Part shown: positions 6,685-12,445 of the stretch, one piece after another
How the letters are laid out: each line of letters starts with the position of its first letter
Numbering within the stretch: the first letter of the stretch is position 1
Source: Cyanobium sp. NIES-981
GTDB taxonomy: Bacteria; Cyanobacteriota; Cyanobacteriia; PCC-6307; Cyanobiaceae
Reading direction: 5' to 3'
Length of the DNA: 12,445 bases
NCBI GenBank assembly: GCA_945907085.1
Contig: CAMDSS010000035.1
Coordinates: forward strand, 1-12,445
Position numbers and translations under genes: made by a program
The notes under the pieces: generated by a model
What the model was told of the DNA's origin: nothing
The model's database searches: none
Seen by the model: only the letters and a program-made list of their open reading frames with translations

Positions 6685-6723
6685 CAAAATGCATACAATA
6701 GAAAAATCAGTGCTAGCATTTTG
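6685..6723. repeat. 8-bp perfect inverted repeat with 23-bp spacer
   Basis: CAAAATGC (6685-6692) and GCATTTTG (6716-6723) are exact reverse complements. The spacer includes the self-complementary TGCTAGCA (6711-6718), which shares bases with the right arm. No T-run follows directly, so a classical terminator is unlikely; an operator or the stem of a small RNA are alternatives. Confidence 0.45.
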
Positions 6724-6925
6724 GACAACAACAGTTCAATTCAAAGTTTAGCCTTAGTTGACAAACAGAAGCTTGCCTAGGAAAACCCTGGTGACCTGCT
6801 GACTTTCCGTGGTTAATTGCCCCATGTTGCCTACGAGGTAACTGCGAGCCGCACTAGGGCACAGGGCACATCTCGTCGCAAGACTTCCCCTCCCTTAAAA
6901 AGCGAGAGGGCCACCCATCGTTACA

Positions 6926-6955
6926 ACGTAAAAAACAGGTTAAAGTTCAATTAAA
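6926..6955 (-). promoter_or_regulatory. Pho-box-like triplet of 8-bp repeats
   Basis: Read on the minus strand the units are TTTAATTG, TTTAACCT and TTTTACGT, each separated by exactly 3 bp (11-bp period). Against the cyanobacterial PhoB/SphR box Py-TTAA-Py-Py-(T/A) they match at 7, 8 and 6 of 8 positions. The array ends about 52 bp before the start codon of the secretion operon but is oriented away from it. The region is A+T-rich, so this is a candidate only. Confidence 0.3.
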
Positions 6956-6956
6956 A

Positions 6957-6973
6957 CTCAGGCCGTGCCTGAG
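6957..6973 (+). promoter_or_regulatory. Perfect hairpin CTCAGGC-CGT-GCCTGAG upstream of the secretion operon
   Basis: The two 7-base arms are exact reverse complements around a 3-base loop. It lies 34 bp before the TTG start of the parvulin gene and is not followed by a T-run, so it is not an intrinsic terminator. It could be an operator palindrome or a structured element in the 5' leader that limits ribosome access. Confidence 0.5.
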
Positions 6974-6999
6974 GGACTATGGAGAGGGGACGTTAGACT

Positions 7000-7003
7000 G
7001 AGG
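7000..7003 (+). promoter_or_regulatory. Shine-Dalgarno GAGG supporting a TTG start at 7008
   Basis: GAGG lies 4 bases before TTG 7008, a short spacing. The codon just upstream of the TTG is an in-frame TGA (7005-7007), so the frame cannot begin earlier. The only alternative TTG nearby is at 7020, 16 bases from this site. Confidence 0.45.
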
Positions 7004-7007
7004 ATGA

Positions 7008-7790
7008 TTGGCATCCATTTTGAAAGATCCAGCAAGGCACTCTAGTGGCGCGCTTCTACCTTTTACTCCTGAGCAGGTCAGTTGCCTATCCCGCTCAAAT
7101 CTATTGTCCAACATTCTACGAGCACTAACTTCAGACGCTATTTTGGCTTCAGTCTCTCTGACAGACCAGGAGAGCCTGCAGGCCTTTCAGGATTTTTGCA
7201 ACGATCAGCAATTAAGCGGCGATGAGCAGGTCGAGGCCTACAGACAGCAACAGCTCCTGCAGCAGGAAGATTTGCAGTTCGTGATCGAGCGCCCCCTGCG
7301 GCTTGCCCGATTGTGCGAACAACAATATTTGAGCAAAGCCGAGGCCCGTTTCCTCGAGCGCAAAACATCCCTCGATCAGATCGTCTACAGCCTGTTGCGG
7401 GTTGCGGATAGTGGCCTGGCCAGAGAGCTTTACTTACGAATCGCCGATCAAGAGACTGATTTCGCATCGGCTGCCACTGAGTACAGCCTGGGTCCGGAGA
7501 GCAAGAGCAACGGCTTAGTAGGCCCCGTGCCCCTATTGCAAGCCCATCCCAATTTGGCCCAGCGCCTAAGGACCAATCCACCAGGCCATCTGATCGAACC
7601 CTTTCAAATTGAACAGTGGTGGGTCATTGTTCGGATCGAAAGCTATACCCCTGCAATCTTAGATGATCCCACTCGCAGGACCATGGCCAAGGAACTCTTT
7701 GAAGAATGGCTTGAAGGGGAAGTACAGAAGCAAATTACCCAACTAGCTAGCCAATTACAATCCGTTCAACAGGGGACTGATGTGCCATGA
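7008..7790 (+). CDS. Parvulin-like peptidylprolyl isomerase of a type I secretion operon
   Basis: A 260-residue protein with an alpha-helical N-terminal part (about 20-115, SurA-N-like: LLSNILRALTSDAILASVSL, then IERPLRLARLCEQQYL) and a C-terminal parvulin domain (about 117-214: DFASAATEYSLGPESKSNGL, VGPVP, LIEPFQIEQWWVIVRIE). No signal peptide or membrane segment is seen, so it should act in the cytoplasm, possibly keeping the exporter's cargo unfolded or delivering it. Parvulin histidines expected in the first and last strands appear absent (VYSLLRV and WWVIVRI), so isomerase activity may be weak or lost. The start is TTG 7008: an in-frame TGA directly precedes it. The stop overlaps the exporter start by 4 bp (ATGA), implying translational coupling. 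Association with HlyB/HlyD genes is common in cyanobacteria. Confidence 0.8.
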   Translation: MASILKDPARHSSGALLPFTPEQVSCLSRSNLLSNILRALTSDAILASVSLTDQESLQAFQDFCNDQQLSGDEQVEAYRQQQLLQQEDLQFVIERPLRLARLCEQQYLSKAEARFLERKTSLDQIVYSLLRVADSGLARELYLRIADQETDFASAATEYSLGPESKSNGLVGPVPLLQAHPNLAQRLRTNPPGHLIEPFQIEQWWVIVRIESYTPAILDDPTRRTMAKELFEEWLEGEVQKQITQLASQLQSVQQGTDVP

Positions 7791-10729
7791 CCCAAAGCAG
7801 CTTCGATTCCCTTTTCTTACGCCATCTCGCCCTGGTTGGCCTGCCAGCTCCTCTAGCTGAGCGGCTGAAGACTGAAGTGACCCTGCGCCGTTATGACGTA
7901 GGCCAAGCATTGTGCCTGGATCAGCAAGTTCCGAGCGAACTGCTATTGATTGTCGACGGGTGCGCCCGGTTGATGGCCCGAGATCAGGGTCGATTGCTTA
8001 CCGTTGAAAAGTTAGGTCCTGGCAGTTGGGTTGGGTTAGCTTCCTTGCTGCGGGCCGGTGGCTGCGAAGAGGTGAGCGCGGCGGAGCCAGTGGTGGCAGC
8101 GGCCATTCCAGATGCACTAGCTGTTGAGTTGATCGCTGATTCGGAGTTTTATCGCCAGGCCTGCGGTGCTGCCTTAACCGCCGAATTAGCGACTTTGCTC
8201 CAATTCCTATTGGAGCGAGGAGCTGGCGGAACCCTTGCACTCAAAGAAGCCCTCGAGCAAGCCAAAGCTGTTGCCACCGTCTGGGCCTCCGGCCCCCCGG
8301 AATCAGACCGGCAGGTCTACCTGGCGAGTTGCAATGGTACCGACCAGGCCTATGGATCCGTAGTGGATCTAGCCGATGGCTTGCCCCCAAGCACCGGGCC
8401 CCTGCCCCTGCGTTTGATTACCCTTCCCCTGAATTTGTTCAACCCTGCAGAGCAGCGGCGCCCGAGGCAAAACCCCAGCTCAAATGGCCAACAGGTTCAA
8501 GCTCATTCCGGAGAACTGGCGCTAGCCCACGACCTGGCCCCTGCGCCGCTGGCCAGTGGATTGGATTTGACCGGGGAAGGGGAGCGACGCTTTCGCTTGA
8601 TCCGTGCTGAGGGTGTGCTCGAAGAGACCCTGGCCTGCTTCCAAATGCTCTCCTTGGACCTGGAACTGCCGTTTCGCCGCGATGCAATTGAGAAAATCCT
8701 CAGGGATGTGTTGCGGCGAGGGCAAACCCCGGATCTGCAAATTTGCGGCCAGTTGGCGGCCATGCTCGGCCTGCACGTGAGTGGCACCAAGGTTGCCGCC
8801 TCCCAGGGCACCCGGCTGCAGGTACCCGCCCTGGTTCCCTGGAAGGAGGGTTTTGCCCTGCTGCGGGCCAGCCATGCGGGGGGCATGGTGCTGGCATCGC
8901 CGCGCGATGGCATCGTGCAGGTTCCCCCCGAACAGATCGAGGAGCACTACCCCGCGGGGATTGAACTCCTGTTGCTCGAGCGCACGCTGCAAACCCCAGA
9001 ACAGCGCTTTGGGCCGAGTTGGTTTTTACCTGCCATCAAGCGCTACCGCGGCGTGCTCGTGCAGGTGGTGCTGGCCTCGTTTGTGGTGCAGTTGTTTGGC
9101 CTGGCGGGGCCCCTACTCATCCAGGTGATCATCGACAAAGTGATCACCCAGCGCAGCCTCGACACCCTCCAGGTTCTTGGTATCGGATTGGTGGTTGTCA
9201 CCCTGCTGGAGGGGGTGTTGGGGGCATTGCGCACCTTTTTGTTTACCGAAACCACCAATCGGATTGATTTACGGCTGGGTGCGGAGGTGATTGATCACCT
9301 GCTGCGGCTCCCCCTGAGTTATTTCGACAAGCGGCCCGTCGGGGAATTGGGTACGCGGATTGCGGAACTGGAGAAGATCCGCAGTTTTCTCACCGGCCAG
9401 GCCCTCAGCACGGTGCTTGATGCTGTTTTATCGGTTCTCTACATCGTGGTGATGGTGGCCTACAGCTGGCTGCTCACCTTGATCGCCCTTGGCGTTCTAC
9501 CCATTCAAATCGGTCTCACCCTGCTTGGTGCCCCCCTATTTCGTCGCCAATTTCGAGAATCCGCCCAGGAAAATGCCCGCACGCAAAGTCATTTGGTTGA
9601 GGTTTTGAGCGGCATCCAAACGGTGAAGGCCCAAAACATCGAGATGATCAGCCGCTGGAAATGGCAAGACTTTTACTCCAAGTACATCGCCCGCACCTTC
9701 GAAAAGACTGTCACCGGCACGGCCCTGACAGAAACCAGCCAGGTGCTCCAAAAACTGTCCCAGCTCTTGGTGCTCTGGGTGGGTGCCACCCTGGTACTCA
9801 AAGGCGAAATGAGCCTGGGTCAGCTGATTGCCTTCCGGATCATCTCGGGTTATGTAACCCAACCGTTGCTGCGGCTTTCCTCGATCTGGCAGAGCATCCA
9901 GGAGCTCAAAGTCTCCTTTGAACGTCTTGCCGATGTAGTCGATACTCCCCAGGAATCCGATGATGCCGACAAAGCGAAGATTCCCTTGCCCCCACTTAAG
10001 GGTGGGGTGCGCTTTGAACAGGTGGAATTCGCCTTCTCGCGAACTAGCCCTCCGGTTCTGCATGAAGTGAATTTGGATATCGCCTCCGGCACCTTTGTGG
10101 GAGTGGTCGGCCAAAGCGGCAGTGGCAAAAGTACCCTCACCAAAATGTTGTCGCGGCTCTATGCCCCCGACAAGGGAAAGATCCTAATTGATGGCTACGA
10201 CATCGCCAAGGTTGAGCTGTATTCCCTACGTAGACAGATCGGCATCGTGCCCCAGGAACCCCTGCTTTTTAGCGGCTCAGTCGCAGACAACATTGCCCTG
10301 GGTGATCCCGATGCCAGCAGCGATGCCATTGTCGAAGCAGCCCGCCTAGCCTGCGCCCACGAGTTCATCATGGACATGCCTGCGGGGTATAGCAGTGATG
10401 TGGGAGAACGGGGAGCGGGCCTATCGGGCGGGCAAAGGCAACGGATCGCTCTGGCGCGCACGCTCCTGCTGCAGCCAAGGCTGTTGGTGCTGGATGAGGC
10501 CACCAGTGCCTTGGATTACGACACCGAACGCCGGGTGTTTCGCAACCTTTTGGATAGTTTAGACAACTGCACCGTATTTTTCATTACCCATCGCCTGTCC
10601 ACGATTAAGCGGGCAGATCGCATCGTGATGATGCACCAAGGTGCGGTAGCAGAAGAGGGAACCCACGATGCCTTAATGGAGATGAAGGGCCGCTATTACG
10701 CCCTGTTCCTTCAACAGGAGGCAGCCTGA
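7787..10729 (+). CDS. HlyB-type ABC exporter with N-terminal cyclic-nucleotide-binding-like and C39-like domains
   Basis: Type I secretion permease/ATPase of 980 residues. Residues about 20-145 have the cyclic-nucleotide-binding fold pattern (LLLIVDGCARLMARDQGRLL, KLGPGSWVGLASLL). After a linker, about 280-400 resemble a C39 peptidase-like domain (PFRRDAIEKILRDVLRRGQT, LAAMLGLHV, PRDGIVQVPPEQIEEHYPAG). The membrane domain spans about 415-705. The ATPase has Walker A GQSGSGKST at 775-783, Gln823, LSGGQRQR at 879-886, Walker B LLVLDEA at 899-905 and His935: all present, so an active motor is expected. By eye the sensory domain lacks the ligand-binding Glu/Arg and the C39-like domain lacks the catalytic His and Asp, so it probably recognises rather than cleaves cargo, as in HlyB. 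AGGGGA lies 10 bases before ATG. Cyanobacterial exporters of this architecture have been linked to S-layer and exoprotein secretion. Confidence 0.9.
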   Translation: MTQSSFDSLFLRHLALVGLPAPLAERLKTEVTLRRYDVGQALCLDQQVPSELLLIVDGCARLMARDQGRLLTVEKLGPGSWVGLASLLRAGGCEEVSAAEPVVAAAIPDALAVELIADSEFYRQACGAALTAELATLLQFLLERGAGGTLALKEALEQAKAVATVWASGPPESDRQVYLASCNGTDQAYGSVVDLADGLPPSTGPLPLRLITLPLNLFNPAEQRRPRQNPSSNGQQVQAHSGELALAHDLAPAPLASGLDLTGEGERRFRLIRAEGVLEETLACFQMLSLDLELPFRRDAIEKILRDVLRRGQTPDLQICGQLAAMLGLHVSGTKVAASQGTRLQVPALVPWKEGFALLRASHAGGMVLASPRDGIVQVPPEQIEEHYPAGIELLLLERTLQTPEQRFGPSWFLPAIKRYRGVLVQVVLASFVVQLFGLAGPLLIQVIIDKVITQRSLDTLQVLGIGLVVVTLLEGVLGALRTFLFTETTNRIDLRLGAEVIDHLLRLPLSYFDKRPVGELGTRIAELEKIRSFLTGQALSTVLDAVLSVLYIVVMVAYSWLLTLIALGVLPIQIGLTLLGAPLFRRQFRESAQENARTQSHLVEVLSGIQTVKAQNIEMISRWKWQDFYSKYIARTFEKTVTGTALTETSQVLQKLSQLLVLWVGATLVLKGEMSLGQLIAFRIISGYVTQPLLRLSSIWQSIQELKVSFERLADVVDTPQESDDADKAKIPLPPLKGGVRFEQVEFAFSRTSPPVLHEVNLDIASGTFVGVVGQSGSGKSTLTKMLSRLYAPDKGKILIDGYDIAKVELYSLRRQIGIVPQEPLLFSGSVADNIALGDPDASSDAIVEAARLACAHEFIMDMPAGYSSDVGERGAGLSGGQRQRIALARTLLLQPRLLVLDEATSALDYDTERRVFRNLLDSLDNCTVFFITHRLSTIKRADRIVMMHQGAVAEEGTHDALMEMKGRYYALFLQQEAA
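10716..10721 (+). promoter_or_regulatory. Strong Shine-Dalgarno AGGAGG for the HlyD gene
   Basis: AGGAGG lies inside the 3' end of the exporter gene, 7 bases before the ATG of the HlyD gene. It is the best ribosome-binding site in the window and suggests that the fusion protein is translated efficiently, beyond coupling to the upstream gene. Confidence 0.75.
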
Positions 10730-11892
10730 TGAACTTCAATCTCTCGCCCCTACGGCTCTTCCGCAAGGCGCAAGATTCCCTGGAACACCGGGTGGGCTCG
10801 GGCCATCAGCAGGTGGCCGTGAAGCAATCACCCCGCATGGTACGCATGGTCGTGTGGGTGTTAATGGGAACCACTGCCTTCGGCGTGGGTTGGTTGGCCT
10901 TCGCCAAAACTGAGGAAGTGGTGACAGCCCCCGGCAAACTGCAGCCCATTGGCGATGTCAAAACCGTACAAATGCCCCAAGGAGGCGTGCTCAAGCAAAT
11001 GCTGGTCAAGGAAGGTCAGCGCGTGAGCAAGGGCGACGTACTGCTACGGCTCGACAACGAAGCAAGTGTGGACAGGGAAAGTGGGCTGGACAACTCAATC
11101 GCCGCCAAGCGCAAAGAGCTCACGCTCAAGCAAACGGAATTTGATCGCTATTTGGAAATTAATCAAACCGAACAACAAGTGGCCGTTAGTACCCTTGAAC
11201 TTGACCGGGAAATTTTACAGCGCCTGGACCAATTACGACGGGCGGGTGGGGTGGCTGAATTGCAGTATCTCCAACAGAGAACAAAGGTCAAGCAGGATGA
11301 AGGCGATGTCTCCAAAGCACGAATTGATCGCCTAAGGCAAAGCGCTATTTTGAGGCAGCAGATTCAGTCGCTCAAGGGAGAACTGGCCGACCTATCCACC
11401 AGGCTGACCGAATCCAGGGTGGCAAACCGTTACCAGGCGATTCGTTCGCCGGTTGATGGGGTGGTGTTTGACCTCAAACCGACTGGTGCAGGATTTGTAG
11501 GCCAAGGGAGTGAGCCGGTCATGAAGATCGTGCCGTTTGATGCTCTCCAAGCCAAGGTGGAAGTTCCCAGCTCGAAAATTGGTTTTGTGCGGCTAGGTCA
11601 GAACGTGGATGTCAGCATTGATTCCTTTCCAGCCAGCGATTTTGGTGTCCTGCAGGGGGAGATCAAACGGATTGGATCGGATGCTCTACCGCCCGATCAA
11701 ATGAAACAAGATTATCGCTATCCCGTTAATGTGGGGCTTAAAAGCCAAACCCTAAGGCTCAGCTCAGGTCAAAGACTGCCCCTACAGGTGGGTATGTCAT
11801 TGACTGCCAACATCAAGCTCCGCAAAGTTACCTACCTGCAACTCTTGCTCAGCGACTTCAAGGACAAGACCGACTCACTCAAGAAGATATAA
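10729..11892 (+). CDS. HlyD-family periplasmic adaptor (membrane fusion protein)
   Basis: A 387-residue adaptor that links the inner-membrane exporter to a TolC-type outer-membrane channel. It has a cytoplasmic N-terminus of about 38 residues, one membrane segment (about 38-58, VVWVLMGTTAFGVGWLAFA), a first lipoyl half with VVTAPGKLQP and GGVLKQMLVKEGQRVSKGDV (about 64-110), a helical hairpin of about 115-230, a second lipoyl half with IRSPVDGVVFDL (238-249), and a beta-barrel region with VPSSKIGFVRLGQNVDVSID and VGMSLTANIKL near the end. The length is somewhat shorter than E. coli HlyD because the hairpin is shorter. The ATG overlaps the exporter TGA by one base (TGATG) and is preceded by AGGAGG. 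The gene is last in the operon; prfC converges 24 bp downstream. Confidence 0.93.
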   Translation: MNFNLSPLRLFRKAQDSLEHRVGSGHQQVAVKQSPRMVRMVVWVLMGTTAFGVGWLAFAKTEEVVTAPGKLQPIGDVKTVQMPQGGVLKQMLVKEGQRVSKGDVLLRLDNEASVDRESGLDNSIAAKRKELTLKQTEFDRYLEINQTEQQVAVSTLELDREILQRLDQLRRAGGVAELQYLQQRTKVKQDEGDVSKARIDRLRQSAILRQQIQSLKGELADLSTRLTESRVANRYQAIRSPVDGVVFDLKPTGAGFVGQGSEPVMKIVPFDALQAKVEVPSSKIGFVRLGQNVDVSIDSFPASDFGVLQGEIKRIGSDALPPDQMKQDYRYPVNVGLKSQTLRLSSGQRLPLQVGMSLTANIKLRKVTYLQLLLSDFKDKTDSLKKI

Positions 11893-11916
11893 ATCTATCA
11901 GGGTTGAAAAATACTC

Positions 11917-12444
11917 CTAAAGGGCAATCGGTTCGACGCCACTCACCACCGGGGCTACGGCACTGAGCTCAAGGTTGGGATGGTCCTCGGCAAGCTGGTT
12001 GAGGTTCCAGTCGTTCTTGAACAGCAGCACGGGCCGATCCCAGGCATCCCTTACGGTTTTGCAATTGAAGATGCGGCCCACTTGTTCCAGGGCTAGCCAA
12101 CCACCACTCACCCAGCGGGCAACGCTGAACCCCAAGGGCTCGATGCGGGTTTGAACCCCGTATTCATGTTCCAGCCGGTATTGCACCACCTCCAGCTGGA
12201 GTTGCCCCACGGCCGCCAGAATTGGATCGCGCTTGCTCTGGTCGGTGTCATAGAGCACCTGCACGGCCCCCTCTTCCCGAAGTTCGTTCACACCCTTGCG
12301 GAAGCTTTTAAATGCCGAGGGGTTGGGATTGCGCAACCAGGAAAAGATTTCCGGGCTGAAACAAGGAATGCCTTCGTATTCCACCTTGGAGCCCACATAC
12401 AAGGTGTCGCCAATGGCGAACATGCCGGGGTTGTTGAGACCAAT
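11917..12444 (-). CDS. prfC: Peptide chain release factor 3 (RF3), C-terminal part
   Basis: Translational GTPase that removes RF1/RF2 from the ribosome after peptide release. The gene enters from the right edge; the 176 codons seen cover the end of domain II and domain III. The first visible residues read IGLNNPGMFAIGDTLY, a characteristic RF3 segment, followed by FSPEIFSWLRNPNPSAFKSF, LREEGAVQVLY, DPILAAVGQLQLEVVQYRL (an elongation-factor-like region conserved in RF3) and a C-terminus ending SGVEPIAL. The GTP-binding domain lies outside the window, so integrity cannot be judged. An internal ATG at 12423 is not the start. The stop faces the HlyD stop across 24 bp, with no convincing hairpin terminator between them. 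Confidence 0.93.
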   Translation of the reverse strand: MGLNNPGMFAIGDTLYVGSKVEYEGIPCFSPEIFSWLRNPNPSAFKSFRKGVNELREEGAVQVLYDTDQSKRDPILAAVGQLQLEVVQYRLEHEYGVQTRIEPLGFSVARWVSGGWLALEQVGRIFNCKTVRDAWDRPVLLFKNDWNLNQLAEDHPNLELSAVAPVVSGVEPIAL

Positions 12445-12445
12445 C

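Larger units (their letters stand above)
6308..7007. other. 700-base A+T-rich noncoding region upstream of the secretion operon
   Basis: No open frame longer than about 25 codons that could be supported was found within this stretch on either strand, and no tRNA, IS element or CRISPR is recognisable. Hand counting gives 243 G+C in 540 bases (45%) for 6421-6960, falling to 28% in 6421-6480, against 68% in a 60-base line inside hslO. It contains TTAGA half-sites, an 8-bp inverted repeat, a Pho-box-like triplet and a hairpin next to the downstream gene, listed separately. It must hold promoters for the minus-strand small gene and the plus-strand secretion operon. It could also encode a small RNA or be remains of decayed DNA. 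Confidence 0.75.

Noticed and set aside
6689..6751. 20-codon ORF in the noncoding gap as a possible peptide gene
   Set aside because: It has no ribosome-binding site and no leader-peptide features such as a double-glycine site; short ORFs of this size are expected by chance in A+T-rich DNA.
7004..7045. ATG at 7004 as start of the parvulin gene
   Set aside because: It is in a different frame and stops after 13 codons.
1..12445. CRISPR array, tRNA/rRNA, transposase or prophage genes
   Set aside because: No regularly spaced repeats, tRNA-like cloverleaf, transposase or phage motifs were seen in reading either strand.

Overview
The window looks like a G+C-rich picocyanobacterium (Cyanobium/Synechococcus type). 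The support is a set of lineage-typical genes: a group 3 (SigF-like) sigma factor, a DUF92/VTE6-type isoprenoid-phosphate kinase homologue, a DUF3531 protein, a CPP1-like J-domain-derived membrane protein and a small DUF1651-like protein. They are densely packed around housekeeping genes (rsmE, hslO, prfC). All family names come from reading motifs by eye; no database search was possible.

Left part (1-6307). The 3' end of a GDSL/SGNH hydrolase is followed by a sigma factor. The last ~63 codons of the sigma factor run antisense through the 3' end of the convergent DUF92 gene. Next comes an alanine/lysine-rich hypothetical protein, then rsmE and a DUF3531 gene on the minus strand. A divergent pair follows on the plus strand: an ECF-type ABC ATPase and hslO (Hsp33). 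The CPP1-like gene and the DUF1651-like gene close this part on the minus strand. G+C here is high (68% in one 60-base line counted inside hslO).

Middle (6308-7007). A 700-base stretch has no supportable gene. G+C falls to about 45% over 6421-6960 (243 of 540 by hand count). It holds several ordered elements: TTAGA half-sites, an 8-bp inverted repeat, a Pho-box-like triplet and a perfect 7-bp hairpin just before the next operon.

Right part (7008-12445). A three-gene type I secretion operon has start and stop codons overlapping by 4 bp and 1 bp. It encodes a parvulin-like prolyl isomerase with no export signal, a 980-residue ABC exporter, and an HlyD-type membrane fusion protein. The exporter reads as a cyclic-nucleotide-binding fold, then a degenerate C39-like domain, then membrane and ATPase domains. 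The operon ends 24 bp from the stop of prfC (release factor 3), which runs off the right edge on the minus strand.

How the genes may work together: the secretion operon would take an unfolded substrate in the cytoplasm and export it through the HlyB/HlyD pair and a TolC-type channel. Neither cargo nor TolC is encoded here. The most unusual feature is this exporter: both its sensory domain and its peptidase-like domain keep the fold pattern but have lost expected ligand or catalytic residues, and it is coupled to a cytoplasmic parvulin that lacks the usual histidines. The other genes (Hsp33, CPP1-like, RsmE, RF3, VTE6-like) are core functions in stress, translation and isoprenoid metabolism with no evident link to secretion.
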